Shown here piece after piece: positions 52,101 through 64,000 of a stretch of 64,000 nt of DNA; the stretch's first letter is position 1; every line of letters begins with the position of its first letter. Under the pieces are notes generated by a model. It did no database searches, was not told the origin of the DNA, and saw nothing but the letters and a program-made list of their open reading frames with translations. This DNA comes from Medicago truncatula. Its lineage: Eukaryota; Streptophyta; Magnoliopsida; Fabales; Fabaceae. The DNA is taken from assembly GCF_003473485.1 (NCBI RefSeq), contig NC_053044.1, positions 38,336,091 to 38,400,090 on the forward strand, given 5' to 3'. Position numbers and translations under genes: made by a program.

Positions 52101-52912
52101 GAATCCAAGTCAACATGTAATTGAGGTGGGTGAGAGGGGTTAGGATCCTACCATTAAATGGGTTCCACTATCATTAATTATTTTTTACTTTTGAGTCTAT
52201 ATCTTTTCAAATGAAAAAATGGAGAGGATACAAAATGGAGAAGATCTTGACTCGAGTGGGAGGTATTGAGTGAATGAATGAACATATCTTGATTGGTAGT
52301 AACATGTCCCTTATATAGACGTAAGATGTATAGTATTGAGTTTGATGACTCACTGAATCTTACGTTGTAAACGAAGGAATATCATGCGGATTGAGCATTT
52401 GACCAAGAACAAATATATTTGATGTAAATGATCCCTTTTGCCTATTGTATGAATGGTTTACATATCCATTTGATTGTATATATGCTTAGATAGGTTTGGT
52501 TGTATTTTGGACGGTTGATTTGTATTTTTCTTAGAAATTTAAAGAAAAACAAAACTATTTACTTCACACCATTCACTGCCATGTTTAAGACCGGCAACAA
52601 AAATTTCTTAGAACGACAGTTTCAAACTCTAAAGATACTGAAAGTGCACCAAGAAGTATGCCAAGCCAACATATGAGGGAACAATCAAATGAAATTCAAG
52701 AGCAAATAAATTATGACATCCAATGCCTCTATAAAATAAGGAATGGTCAAAATAAAGATCATATAATCACAGTGAAAAATGTTGAACTAGTATCAATAGC
52801 CAAGAGCAAAGATAAACATAGAAGCATATGAAGTGTAACGGGTTCGAATTGAAATAGTTCCTTGATTGTCGAACGAAGGGAAATTAACTTCCGTTCAGAA
52901 ACAACAATAGTT
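49172..52912. other. Intergenic; low-complexity tracts, no gene recognised
   Basis: The left ~550 bases include the probable promoter and 5' UTR of the minus-strand membrane-protein gene. A pure T-run of about 24 lies at 50871-50894. Short repeats of AAAGGCATCTTRTAGT occur near 51736 and 51824. Open frames here show no family features. Confidence 0.45.
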
Positions 52913-53049
52913 TCTTTTTTTGGTCAAGTAATCTAGTGGCTAGAGCTCACACAATTTAATTGTGGAGAAGTGGGGTGTCTGGGGTTCGAACCTCAGCCCC
53001 TGCATATAATATGCAATATCCCTACCAACTGAACTAAGCTCACGGGGAT
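52913..53049 (-). mobile_element. Complete tRNA-derived SINE with 16-bp target duplication
   Basis: The minus strand reads TATCCCCGTGAGCTTAGTTC (A box), GGTTCGAACCCCAG-type B box, the family body and an A-rich tail. It is flanked by perfect 16-bp copies of AGAAACAACAATAGTT at 52897-52912 and 53050-53065. This is the best-preserved SINE in the window. Confidence 0.9.
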
Positions 53050-53297
53050 AGAAACAACAATAGTTAATTACCATATTTTGGTCATTCGAGGTGTCTAAAA
53101 TCCTAATGTAGATTTGACGATACATGTCTGATGGGATATCTACCTTTTGCTAGGGTTCCCGATCGATTTTGATCAACCTAGCCTTATGAGCCGAAAAGGT
53201 TAAAAACCGGTCGTTTGTGAAAAAACTCTCATCCAGTCTTCCTTAATTTTTTGTCGGCATACTTGATCAATTTCTCTGTGTTCAAATCACATAGTTG

Positions 53298-53383
53298 TTG
53301 TCCTCGTGATCTTAGCTCAGTTCGTAGGGACAATGCATAATATATGCAAGGTCCGGGGTTCAAACCCCGACCACCAACAAAAA
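53298..53383 (+). mobile_element. Short tRNA-derived SINE with 14-bp target duplication
   Basis: A tRNA-like head (CGTGATCTTAGCTCAGTTCG), B box GGGTTCAAACCCC, then a short A-rich tail. AAATCACATAGTTG is repeated exactly at 53284-53297 and 53384-53397. It lacks the longer body of the 52913 copy. Confidence 0.88.
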
Positions 53384-53397
53384 AAATCACATAGTTG

Positions 53398-54176
53398 CCG
53401 AACATCGTTTAATAAAAATAGAATGGTTCTACATTTATAAAATTTCAACATAAGTTTACAGATACGTTTATTTTAACCTCGTAAAAAACTGGTTATTATA
53501 GTATTTTTATTGTTCTTTTGTGACTCTTTTTTCTTTTAAATTTATCAGAAGAGTCTTGCTCAATTCTAAAAATCAGGGCTATACAATTCATCAATGAATT
53601 TTTTTTCCCTTTTGTTTTGACACTTCTCTAATTGTTTCTTGTGGTGCTATTTGGATCCTTCTTAAACTCAACTTGTATTTATTGGGATCTCTTTTTCGTT
53701 TAATATAATTTTTGACTTCTTCAACAAAAAAAATCTATGAAGAAGTGTCTGCTAAGACTTACAAATAATTAGTTGGTAGCTGAATGCAGAAAATTGAATA
53801 TCGAAAATGTGTCTCTAAAAATGTTCTTAGTTATTAGGAGAACCTCAACTAGTGGGTCAGTTGACATGTTCCACTTGGTTTTTATGCGTAAGTACCACAC
53901 AAGCATATGCAAATGTTATAATAAGATAGGCAAGAGATACCAAATTATCATATTGTCAGTGATATCATCTGCACAAATTCACATAAAATTTTGTAGTTGG
54001 AAGATACATACCTTTCATGTTTGGTGAGAATGGAAGGAAAATTTTGAGACTATAAGGTTGCATACACGCAGGGGAAGACACAATTTAGCTTTTGTTGACA
54101 TCAAATAGCGAGAGAAGAACTAAAGAGAGATGTGTTTATATGCATATAGGTAAAGTTTGGTAGTTTCAACTTTCAA
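53398..54176. other. Intergenic; nothing recognised
   Basis: AT-rich spacer. The open frame at 53773-54027 has no recognisable features. Confidence 0.4.
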
Positions 54177-54528
54177 GTTGAGATGTACTTTTGGTCCTTG
54201 TACTTTATAAAAATAAGTTTTGTTTGGCCCTCTTATTCAAAAAAATTGGTTTTTTGGGGTCATCTATTTAACTTTTATCTAAATTTTGGTTTTGTCTCAT
54301 TTTTGGATCATCTTTTACAATGTGACATATTCATTTATGACGTGTCGCGCTTATTAGACTCCACTAAAAATCCATGTTAAATAAATATATGTTTAATAAG
54401 CATTGACACACCATAAATGATTAGACACATCATCAAAAAATGAAATGAAAGATCAAAATTATGAAATTTTTTAATAAAAAGACCAAAAATCAATTTTTAA
54501 AATAAGGGAATTAAAAGTACATTTAAGT
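54177..54528. mobile_element. MITE of the 'TACTTTTGGTCC' type
   Basis: The inverted ends GATGTACTTTTGGTCCTTG (left) and, reversed, AAATGTACTTTTAATTCCCT (right) enclose a palindrome-rich 350-bp interior. Target duplication not resolved. Confidence 0.5.
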
Positions 54529-54848
54529 CTCTTATTTATTAAGTGAACTCGGATTTCAATATGAAAAACTAGTTTAAGGAATTAGGGTGGCTAAACACAT
54601 CACTCAGACAATCACTATTATAAACAAAATTCATTGAATAATTGATTTACGGTATAAGAGTAGTCCATATACATTAATATTCTTAACATTATAAATGAAT
54701 GTATCTCACCTAAAAAACCTAATTCAAAGAACGAGGGTGTTCTGACATTGTACAACAAACAATTCAAAATATGAGGGTGTTACATCGTACAACAATGAAC
54801 AAACAATTCAAAATCTGAACAACATTGGATTCTAATCCACCTTCAATA

Positions 54849-55032
54849 GAGAAATGATAATTGTACATCTATTTTATGACAACTTTTGTACAACCTTCTC
54901 TATCATACTCACATTATTTTCTTATTATCTCTCTTTCTTTTTCTCTCTCTATTATTTTTTACCAATAAGAAGAAAGAAAAGGTAGGTTGTCACAAAACTT
55001 GTCACTAAAAGGTTGTTCAAATATAATTACTC
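54849..55032. mobile_element. 184-bp MITE with perfect 9-bp target duplication
   Basis: Imperfect inverted ends of about 45 bp (GAGAAATGATAATTGTACA at left; the right end is the complement of GAGTAATTATATTTGAACA). CCTTCAATA is repeated exactly at 54840-54848 and 55033-55041. The 9-bp size points to a Mutator-type source. Confidence 0.82.
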
Positions 55033-55041
55033 CCTTCAATA

Positions 55042-55398
55042 TTTCCTAGTTTTTTTTTCTTCCCTTTACCCAATTTTGTTTTAAAGAAAAAACCTTTCAC
55101 GTGTATCATATCCGAACCACGAGTCTATCACGAGATATGCTTTTGTTTTAATTTTTTCATTATTTAGTTAAGCAATGCATGTTTTTCATTAATTAAGTCG
55201 TTCACCTATTTTTTTAGATTTTTAGTGTTGTCTTGATGCGTACGTACCAAGCGTTTTGATTTCTTTTTCTATTGTTTCGTCCAATATTAGTTAACCACAT
55301 TACTGAAACCATAATAACCAAGAGATGTATGTATGTGTTTCACTGCCAAAAATAAACCAAAACCAATTGGATGTTATCTTGCAACCTTTTTTAAGGCT
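55042..55398. other. Intergenic; nothing recognised
   Basis: AT-rich spacer between two elements. Confidence 0.4.
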
Positions 55399-55855
55399 GA
55401 CTTCATCGGCTCAGGCTAGCGTGGGAGACCAAATCAGGTCTCTCACGGTGGGAGGGGAGAAAAAACCTACAATTGCAGGTCACCATTAGTTTTAATAGTT
55501 TTATATTATTTTTGCTATTTATACTTTTGACCCACCTAAGTTAATTATAAATATTTCACTCGAGTTTTTTTATTTACGAAATTGGCATGTCCCCTTTTTT
55601 TTTGTTATTATTATTTAAAAAACAAAATAAGTTACTATCTTTAATTATTATTTTCTTTCTTCTTTATTCTTTCCTTGTTCTGATTTCTCTGCATCTCTTT
55701 CGAGCACCATCATCACAACAATAGTGCTCATGGCACTGGTAAAAACTATTTACAAGTTACTACCATCACCATCATCGGTATCATCAATATTCATTAAACA
55801 ACAACAACCACCGCAACAAGTCAATTTTTTTATTTAAATAACCATTTATAAATTA

Positions 55856-57323
55856 GGCTTAATACATGCTTTGATCCCTTAACTTATTTTTGGATTTCAT
55901 TTTCGTCCCTTAATTAAAAAACGTCTTAAATTGGTCCCTTATGTATTCTACCGTTATCTATTTTGGTCATCGCAATTAGTTTTTTGATTCTTAATATTTG
56001 TAATATGATTATAACCGTTCGATTGCAGATCCATAGTATGTTACAGTGGACCATCTGTATCCAATTTGTTCTTCCTATTCTTCTTCTCCTTCCAAGTTCT
56101 TCCTCTGGTCATCAAACTTCAAACCCATTTAAATTTCTTACTCCTTACAACAACCAACAACACATAATTAATATAAATAAATCACCATAAACACCTAATT
56201 TTTCTTCTTTTTCTTCATCTTCTTCCCCCTTGTTCAACATCATGCTCAAGAACAAAAATCCAACACCCCTTAAACTGATCACAAACGAAAGCATATACAA
56301 CCTAATCATAAATCGAAGATAAATAACACCTGAAAATCGAAAACTGAACAGAAGCAGAAAATCGAAGACGAAATTTGTATCAACATCCATTCTGCTATTA
56401 ACCGTGTGGTTGTTCACACTTCAAAAAATTGGACTTCCATCAGATATTGATGTATCTTCTAAAGAGAAACTCTCAACCCGATATTAATGTTTTGGTCTAA
56501 GCATATCTAACTGAAAACCCTGTAATTTTCTTTTCTTACTCCATTCAATAATGTTGATGTCATGCATTTCATCCACATGAAATTTGGAAAAAGTTTTCGA
56601 AAATTGTTAGTTGAAAAGAAGAAAAAAGAAAATCATGACAATAATATAACAAATAGTGGAATGAACCTCACCCACAGAAAAATGAGGAACTTAAAAAGGG
56701 TTGATTTTTTTTTTTTTTTTTTTAATTCATGATGTGTTGATGATGATGAGAATTTGGAGATTTTTTTTTTTAATTCATGATAAGGAATTTAAAAAGGGGT
56801 TGTATCTGGATTCTAGAAGAATGAATAAATAAGAATGAGAATTAATATGATGATTTTAGGTTGTTGTTGTTGGTGTTGAGGAACAAACAATGAGTTTTGA
56901 TGATGAAGAATGGATGAATAAGAGCAAAGATGATGATGATTTTGGGTGTCCAAGTTTATTTCTTTCTTTCTTTTTGGATTAATGGAAGATTGATGAAGAT
57001 GATGAAGATGAGAGAAGAAGAGGAAGAAAAATCTGAAAAATATTAGGTGTTAGTGGTTCACACTAAAAAACAATAAACCCTACATGATCCAACAATCCTC
57101 TTTTAATGAAAAAATCAAAAGGTTAAAATTAAAAAATTTACTAAGGTCCATGGTGCACCACCTTTAAATATGGTTCACTTTAGACATTTGGTGTTAAAAA
57201 CTAACGGAGATGACCAAAAGAGTAACGACAGAAAACATAAGAGACCAAATTGAAACGTTTTTTTAGTTAAGGGACCATTTTGAAAAAAAAATTAAATTAA
57301 GGGACTAAATGATGTATTAAGCC
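55856..57323. mobile_element. Nested Mutator-like element (1468 bp) inside the larger one
   Basis: Ends GGCTTAATACATG and, reversed, GGCTTAATACATC start inverted arms of about 120 bp (landmarks GTCCCTTAA, TTGGTCTCTTATG, GTCATC). A perfect 9-bp duplication TATAAATTA lies at 55847-55855 and 57324-57332. The opposite arm of the host element keeps the uninterrupted site, proving later insertion. The interior has ATGATGATG-rich sequence and no convincing gene. Confidence 0.85.
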
Positions 57324-57792
57324 TATAAATTAAAAGAGCTTTATTTCCCATGACTGAGGTTGGGATTTTGTTGGAAAACAAAAATATTTCAGTTTTGAGT
57401 GTTTAACAATGCAGAAAATTGCTTGAAATCACAAGGAATTGTTATTTGATTCATGATTCTAGTAGTAAAAACAAATAACAAGGAATTGCTTGAAATCTCA
57501 AATTGAGGTTGAAGATGCAGTAGTAAAAACAAATAAAAAAAAAAAAAAAAACTCATACAACACAGGCGATGGGTATCAAACCGGCAACAATTTTTTTCAT
57601 CAACAAACACTAATCAAACCAACTGTACCACTAATTCTATTGTATACGTACGGAATTTGATTATTATTAACTGTAAAAGGTTAAGCAATAAAAGATTCAT
57701 ATGATTAATTCAATATATTAATTAAGCAATAAAAGAGTCCTATGATTAATGCAATATATTACATCAAATGCTCGCAGCTATATACATCCTCT

Positions 57793-57928
57793 GGTAACTA
57801 TTATAAGCAAAAATTCATATTTTAGGTTCATTTAATAATTGTTATATGTGGTATTTAATAAAGACCATATACATTATTTATTAAATTAAATGAATTTAAA
57901 ATGTAAATTTTTGCTTATAATAGTGACC
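57793..57928. mobile_element. 136-bp hairpin MITE
   Basis: GGTAACTATTATAAGCAAAA at left is mirrored by TTTTGCTTATAATAGTGACC at right; the whole unit is a near-palindrome of about 40 bp per arm. It lies in the loop of the 4.07-kb element. Target duplication not resolved. Confidence 0.65.
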
Positions 57929-59490
57929 TAAGGGTGTGTGTGATATTAAAAATTTATACAAAAGATTTCGACCAAGTTGATTACTTTTCTGAAGGAATAG
58001 TTTGTCGGATTAACTTATATGAAATATTTAGATTGCCGAAATTTTAATTCTTAATTCATTTAGATCACATCAAACTGACCGTTAGTCAATTAAGTCCGTC
58101 TTGATCGTCAGAGGAATGTCATTTTTAACTAGGTTTCTAAAGTGAAAGTTTGTCAGATTGACTTATGCCAAAAGGAAAAAAATTTACAAAGCGCTTAAAA
58201 TTAGATTATTTTTACAAGATATGAAATAAATGTGAATTTCCAAGCGCTTAAAATTTAAAATTCATATAAAATTCATCCCTTTTTTAAAAAAATTAAACTA
58301 TTGCAGGAGATAATTTTATAATGTATTAAATAAGAGTTCAAAAAATAATTTTAAATTTTGAATGATACATATGAGTTTGCTAAATATGCAGGGACCAAAA
58401 ATGCAGGGTCTCAATTTACATTACGTTTATGGATTAAATATGAATTGATTTGAAATCAATTGGTATCAATAAAAATGCTTGTCACAGTTGGTGTAAATTG
58501 GATACTTTGATGATCAAGGTTGCCTGTTTGATACTTTTGTTGCATCAATGTCTTTTTATTAATTTTTTTTTACCTGCATCTTCAACCTCCAGACGGGTCG
58601 AAATGACCCGGTTTATGACCTGGAAGAGAAAACCATAACTTTAAGCCATTTTAACACCAAAAACTCAATTTTAACCTAGACTCACGAACCAAATACCATT
58701 TCTTTGTGATTTCAAGCAATTTTCTGCATCTTTAAACACTCAAAATTGAAATAATTTTGATTAGTTTCAACAAAACCCAACTTCAGTTATGGATAAAAAC
58801 CCTCTTGATTTAAAAATGTTATGGAAATAAAAAATTGATTTATTGTCGTTGTTGTTGTATTTCAATGAATACTAGATATCAGAAAAATATTTTTTAAGTT
58901 GTTGTTGTTCTTCAATGAATACTAGATATTAGCAAAATATTTTTTAATGGTGCCATGAACACTGGTGTTGGATGTAAAGAACTCATGATGCTGGACATGT
59001 TGGTAGTAAGGATGGATGTTAGTGGAAAGGAAACCAGAAAAAGGAGAGAGGATAAAGAAGAAAAAAAAAGAGTGGTCAAGAAATTGTGTGTGAAAAGATT
59101 ACCATGACCATTGATCATGTCTCACGTTATATTTTGTTTAGCCTGATTTTTTTTTTAAGTTGTTAAATAAATTTATCTGTAAAATAAAGGTTATAAATAA
59201 ATAAATAAAAAAAGAGTAATATCACGTTTACTTTAAATATTTAAGACCGGAGGTATTTATAAATATTCTATCCATTAGGGCAAGTTGTGTAATTCTCAAA
59301 TTTTAGTTATGGGTAAAATCACATGCAAAAGTACAATTTGCAATTCGCCTACTAGGTACTGTAGCAACAGGTCCCTGGTAAGCAATCTGGACTGCATGTT
59401 GGTTTTGAGGCACATCCAACAGTTTAAACACGGTCACCCACGGTGAGAGACCTGATTTGGTCTCCCACGCTAGAAGTCGCCGACTTCATC

Positions 59491-60384
59491 AGCTTCAAAC
59501 TTACATGATTTTAAAACGGTACAGTTTAAAAAGTAAGAGGTATATAGTTATAGTAGTTAGTAACGATAAAATTAAATTTTTAAATATTTTAAAAATCATT
59601 ACAAAAAAACACATTAACAATAAAAAATTAGAAGTGTCAAGTGATCAATGTTTGTGTCTTAAGTAACTGAGTAATTGTCAAAGTGCTATGTTGATCTCAA
59701 CATGTTCTATGTGTAGACATTATGTAGGAGTAAGGTGATGCTCTGAAGAAGCTCCTTTCTTTTGATGCTTGTGATGCATGATTGAAGATTTTGCTTTGAG
59801 ACATATCTTATTGACCGCGTGCCAAGTATTTATGTTTTTGTTAGGAGATGTACACAGGAAGAAAACTATGTTATGTTTTACTTTTTTATCTTCTTATCTT
59901 GGTCATTTTTAAATATTACAAGATGATTCCACATGTTTGATGGAATCAAACTTTAAACCTTTTATCGAAGCTATTTTATAATATCTCTTGTTATTCGTTG
60001 TGATTTTCGTAAGAGCATTTTCGAGCATTGCTATTTATCTAGATAGATTTTATCAAGAATTGATTAAGAAAATGTCTCAGCCAGTTAAATTTGTTATTTG
60101 TCAAAAATCAAAGGAGGTAATGATGTATAATTAAGGAAAGGTGTTAGCAAATACACTGTCTTAAAATTTTCTCGATACAGTTTGTTGTTGTATCTATAAT
60201 TTCCCTTTTCGTAAATGTTTCTCACTATATTATATATTCAAAAGAAATTTTATTAAAGTCCCACTTTTCCGCAAGGGAAATGTCAAACCAAACTATTTTA
60301 AGAAAAAGATTCTACAATAAACTTTAGGGTTTAGAGAGTGACAAAAAACTCATGTTCGGACTGTATAAATTTCACTTTCATAAA
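59491..60384. other. Intergenic; nothing recognised
   Basis: AT-rich spacer to the right of the Mutator-like element. Confidence 0.4.
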
Positions 60385-60870
60385 AGACTTTTGGGTGGAC
60401 TTAAAGAAATGTTTTTTTTAGATTTATGAATGAATTCCATGCAAACAAGAGGTTGGTAACAGCTTCTAATAGTACTTTTATAGTCTTGATCTCTAAATAG
60501 GAACCTCTCTCTCACTTATCCGCCATGTATCTTTAGTGGGATGCATGTATAAAGTGCCAACGAAGGTCTTAGCAAATAGACTAAACAAAATGTTTTTAAG
60601 GTGATTTAAAACGATAAATTTACGTTTGTGAAGAGAAAACATATTTTAGATGACATCACTATTGCAAATGATGTGGTGGCTAAGGTAAATAAATAGAACA
60701 AACAGTTGATCTTATTTAAGGTGGACTTTGGTAAAACATGTAATTCAAGAAGAGTCGGATTATTTTGAGTATGTCTTGATGAAAATCAATTTTCCTTAGA
60801 AGTGGAGGAAATGAATTTTGGAATGTGTAACTACAGCTTGAACATATGTATATTAGTATTTTGAACACGT
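60385..60870 (+). pseudogene. LINE reverse-transcriptase relic
   Basis: Short collinear matches in shifting frames to plant LINE reverse transcriptase: FMNEFHANKRLVTASNSTFI, VPTKVLANRLNKMF, HILDDITIANDVVAKVNK and LILFKVDFGKT. These correspond to the regions before and within the first RT motifs (family pattern VLANRLK, ILDG.LIANE, FKVDFEKAYD). Stops and frameshifts separate them. The catalytic YxDD region and the 3' end are not present. Confidence 0.75.
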
Positions 60871-63100
60871 TTCATATCATTTTATGTCATAAATTGGGAG
60901 AATGATGAATGCGTTTGAAATTTGGCTAAATATCATAAATTTTTTAGCACGTTCATGAAATTATGAGATTTCTTGTTATTTCCTCACTCTCTAAAAAATG
61001 AATAAAAGAGTGTATATATAAAATACTTTGAAAGATAGTGTGTTATAGACTTATAATTATTTTTCTTATGTGATTCCTTGAAATTCATAGAATAATCTGA
61101 AATCAAAATTTAAATCTTGATAGTCTTAAAAATCATTAAAATATTTTGAAACAAAAATTGTCTTATTAAAATCGTAATACAATACACCTCCTTATTTATT
61201 TTTTTAATCAATTGATTTCATTTCACAATACACCTCCTTAGATTTCACATATTTTTCAAAAAAAGATAATTTCAAAAGAAAGAAATATAAATATCAGTAG
61301 AATATCCTGCATTTTAGAATGACAATTCATTCACACATCTTTGTCCTATTTTTCCACGTCCATTTTAGATTGTCAATATTTGATTTTTCTATTCTTGTCG
61401 ACTACTATGATAACTACTTTCCTTTCTATTTGCCATTCGTGCACCTTATTAAATAATGTCCTCAAAAATTAAGTCTAAGTTTTCAAAAAATTATCGTCTT
61501 TCTTCAAAAAATAATTATCGTCTTGTATTAATATTTTTAATTTTAAACCGAAGTAGGATTAATTTAGATATTTTTTTTAAGCAAATGTTAGTGTATTAGG
61601 TTAGATTTTAGAGTTGAACTTAGATTTTATAGTCGATATTCGTTCAATGTCGATCAACTCATCAATTGAGTTGATACTCAAAAGATCTATATCTGATTTG
61701 TTAAATTAATTTAAAAATAAGATTTGTTAAAATTAAATTTAAAGATTAGAACAGATTAAATTCAAACAAAAAACTACCCTACTTCCTTAAAAAAAAAACT
61801 ACACTACTTGCAATTACATAAAATGATAAAATTAATTTGAAATTGGGATTAAATTCGATCATTTTTTATAGGCAAAATTGATAAAATTGCAAATAAAAGA
61901 GTTTGAATGAATGATAAAATTAGAACAAAAACTGCACTACTTGTGATTAAAGAGAATGATGTAGGTAAATCATTCGTAACAAATTCGTAAGGTTTAGTTC
62001 AACTGATATTGTCAAAAAAATTAGGTTGGACATCTCTATCCGAATTTGAACTATGAACCTTGCAGTTGTGTGCATGTGTGTTTTATATCAATCACAATAA
62101 AGAAAGGCATATTATTGTGTTTCATTGTATGTTTGTTTTTATCGCATTTGATAAGGATAATAAATATTTTAGAATATACAACAATCAAATAAGTGTTTTG
62201 AGTCTTTTTTGATGATATGTAATTCGGAAAAACAAGACAGTACGTGGAAGATAAAAGGATTTGAAGTATGAAGTTAAATTGTATTTAGAAGGTTTTTGAA
62301 GACATTAAGTTCCAAGCATTTTAAGATAGAAGAACGCTAAAAAAAAGAACGGAAAACTGCAGAATTTGCCCTTAGGGGTTGCCCAATGCGCATGTAAAAC
62401 TTGCCCTTGTGCTTTTGTCTATGCATCTTATACTTTTGTTGTTGGGCAGAACACACTATTTACTTGTTTTTCAAACAGAATCGGAGGGAAAAACCCATAA
62501 ATCATAACTTAGCACATAAACAAAGTTGTCTATATGTCTCTAAAGGAGACTTTTACACACACTTTTATAGGTTGATGGTACAAGGCAAGAGTCAAACATC
62601 ACAAGTTTTAAACCAAAGTTTCCATCTATCTTGTTCTTTAGAGTATGTTTTTCTTTTCTTTTGTAATGATTCACGTTCTTTTGAGTAACTAAATCTCGTT
62701 GATTATTTTTATTTGGTTTATGATCATACTCTTATATAAATAATTAGGGTAATGTTAACAATGTCTTTATTGTTTAAGCAATCAAAGTAGTAATATTTAT
62801 ATAAAAAATTGTGTACTTATTACTTTTACATGTGTTTAAGGTCAAACCCCAACCTCTGTTCATAATGTCTTCAATCAATAGCTATCAATTGAGCCACATT
62901 TACAAGACAATTAAATAATTTCTTTAAATTATTTTAAATATACATGTAATAATATGTTGTTAAAATCAATTAATAATGCATGAAATCCGTGACAAAAAAA
63001 TCTAGTGTAGAGAAGAATTAGATACCTTATTCCGTTTTGAAAAGAGTGTGTTGTGTGGCGCAATTGAATCTAACAGTGTATTTACCAACTCCCTGACCTC
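60871..63100. other. Intergenic; nothing coding recognised
   Basis: AT-rich, with short imperfect repeats (ACTACACTACTTGCAATTACA-like near 61795 and 61935). A SINE fragment at 62836-62906 is listed separately. Confidence 0.45.
62836..62906 (-). mobile_element. tRNA-derived SINE fragment
   Basis: The minus strand reads TGTGGCTCAATTGATAGC (A box), a linker, and a GGGGTTTGACC B-box remnant. The tail is lost. Confidence 0.5.
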
Positions 63101-63175
63101 ACCAAACATTGTTGTTGCTGGTGGCGGACTACACGAGGGATATTCTTTCCCTTAAACTTCAAAACACTCGCCCCC

Positions 63176-63203
63176 GAGAAAGAGAGAGAGAGAGAGAGAG
63201 AGA
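63176..63203 (+). repeat. GA microsatellite in the 5' UTR
   Basis: An AGAGAG run lies about 70-100 bases upstream of the translocator ATG. GA runs are common in plant leaders and may bind GAGA-type factors (inference). Confidence 0.75.
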
Positions 63204-63274
63204 CGACTCACTTTCCACTTCAAACAACATTCAGATTTTCCTTTCTCTTCCATTTTCCGTTTCAAATCTCCAAA

Positions 63275-64000
63275 ATGCAGTCCACAGCCTTCACTCTCTC
63301 CCCTACCCTCCCTCTCCACACCAACCCCAACCGTTTCAGACGATCCCTTAACCTCCGTCTCTCCGCCGCCAAATCTAACAACAACGACGGCGGCGTAAAT
63401 CACAATGGCCTCTCTTCCTCTTCTTCTTCTTCTTCATTCACTCGTCAATCATGGTCCATGTCTCCTTCCTCCTCCTCTTTCAAATTCAGACCTCTTCCTC
63501 TCGTTCCTACTTCCGATCTTTCTCCTCCTCAAGCCACTTCCGTCCCCGAAAGCGCCGGTGACTCCTCCGCCGAGTCTAGTTCGTTGCTCAAAACTCTTCA
63601 GCTTGGATCCTTGTTCGGTTTATGGTACCTCTTTAACATCTACTTCAATATTTACAACAAACAGGTACTACTTCATTCTTTTCATGAGATCTATTTTCTC
63701 AATGTTTATTTTAATTACAATTTTTGTTTTATTTATACATTTCTTTGGAGAAGTCGACTGTACTCTTTAAATGAATTTCAGTTATTTCAATGGATTAATC
63801 TTTTTAGTTGGTAGTTGTATCGTATTAACTTGTGTTTTCGCAACGGTGAAGAGTATGTTGAATTTGGATTTTGAACTTGATGTGTTTTTTCTTTTTGCAG
63901 GTTTTGAAGGCGTGTCATTTCCCTGTAACCGTGACTGTAGTTCAATTTGCTGTTGGAACTGTTCTTGTAACCTTTATGTGGGCTCTAAATCTCTACAAAA
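63275..64000 (+). CDS. PPT: Plastid phosphoenolpyruvate/phosphate translocator, 5' part (partial)
   Basis: Exon 1 (63275-63664) and the start of exon 2 (63901 to the window end) join in frame. Residues 1 to ~105 form a Ser/Pro/Arg-rich chloroplast transit peptide. The mature part begins [20 protein letters not shown], then [18 protein letters not shown] and [20 protein letters not shown]. That is the first transmembrane hairpin of the plastid phosphate translocator family. The [17 protein letters not shown] pattern is the PPT type rather than the triose-phosphate or glucose-6-phosphate type. PPT imports PEP into plastids in exchange for phosphate, feeding the shikimate pathway. The remaining ~250 residues lie beyond the right edge. 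Confidence 0.92.

Larger units (their letters stand above)
55408..59481. mobile_element. 4.07-kb Mutator-like foldback element, non-autonomous
   Basis: It is flanked by perfect 9-bp copies of GACTTCATC (55399-55407 and 59482-59490). The outer inverted ends share CTAGCGTGGGAGACC and AAATCAGGTCTCTCAC. The inverted homology resumes further in: 55780-55855 plus 57333-57445 match the reverse of about 58690-58900 (landmarks CAACAACAAC, GAGGTTGGG, ATGCAGAAAATTGCTTGAAA). The left arm is interrupted by the nested element at 55856. No transposase-like reading frame was found. Confidence 0.8.

Noticed and set aside
53773..54027. 84-residue plus-strand open frame
   Set aside because: No recognisable family or start context; isolated among repeats.
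56145..56417. 90-residue minus-strand frame with hydrophobic stretch
   Set aside because: Lies inside the nested Mutator-like element and reads its simple GAA/TTC-rich sequence; no transposase or captured gene recognised.
61985..62065. Possible SINE head (GGTTTAGTTCAACTGATA)
   Set aside because: B box too degraded and no tail or target duplication.

Overview
This window looks like nuclear chromosomal DNA of a eudicot plant, most probably a legume close to Medicago (inference). The sequence is AT-rich. Its genes have many short exons with GT-AG introns, its proteins have clear plant counterparts, and the spacers are full of tRNA-derived SINEs, MITEs and Mutator-like elements with 9-bp target duplications. 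No bacterial or viral gene organisation is present. Exon boundaries were read by hand from splice signals and reading frame. The seven multi-exon models spliced here stay open, and six of them end in a stop inside the window.

Layout. 1-0.9 kb: first coding exon of a MORC-family ATPase gene (minus strand, running off the left edge). 0.9-9.9 kb: repeats, including a 113-bp tandem repeat split by a 5.8-kb insertion with a Helitron-like right end, a complete 2.9-kb solo LTR inside that insertion, and a relic of a Helitron-type RPA/DUF223 gene. 11.3-17.4 kb: a 13-exon gene for an uncharacterised 1082-residue membrane protein. 18.3-23.8 kb: two tandem class I (CGYC) glutaredoxin genes. 24.1-29.2 kb: a large inverted repeat whose arms carry matching promoters. 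Between the arms lie a duplicated snoRNA cluster, the first coding exon of a 10-kDa chaperonin, and a nested MITE. 31.2-34.4 kb: plastid anthranilate phosphoribosyltransferase (tryptophan synthesis). 35-38.6 kb: repeats, SINEs and a plastid-derived tRNA-Gln. 39.0-45.0 kb: a PX-domain protein with a C-terminal Rubicon-type zinc domain. 46.6-49.2 kb (minus): a multi-pass membrane protein. 49.2-63.2 kb: gene-poor spacer with SINEs, several MITEs, a 4.07-kb Mutator-like element containing a second one, and a LINE relic. 63.3 kb to the end: start of a plastid phosphoenolpyruvate/phosphate translocator gene.

The genes form no operon or obvious functional cluster. Two are plastid-linked in neighbouring metabolism: PAT1 works in tryptophan synthesis downstream of the shikimate pathway, and PPT imports the phosphoenolpyruvate that feeds that pathway. 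The glutaredoxins, MORC, PX/RH and membrane-protein genes appear to be independent.

The most unusual region is 24.1-29.2 kb. The two promoter copies (site II, telo-box and TATA box) face each other across H/ACA and C/D snoRNA genes. One C/D guide has 12 nt of perfect complementarity to the conserved 18S rRNA 530 loop.
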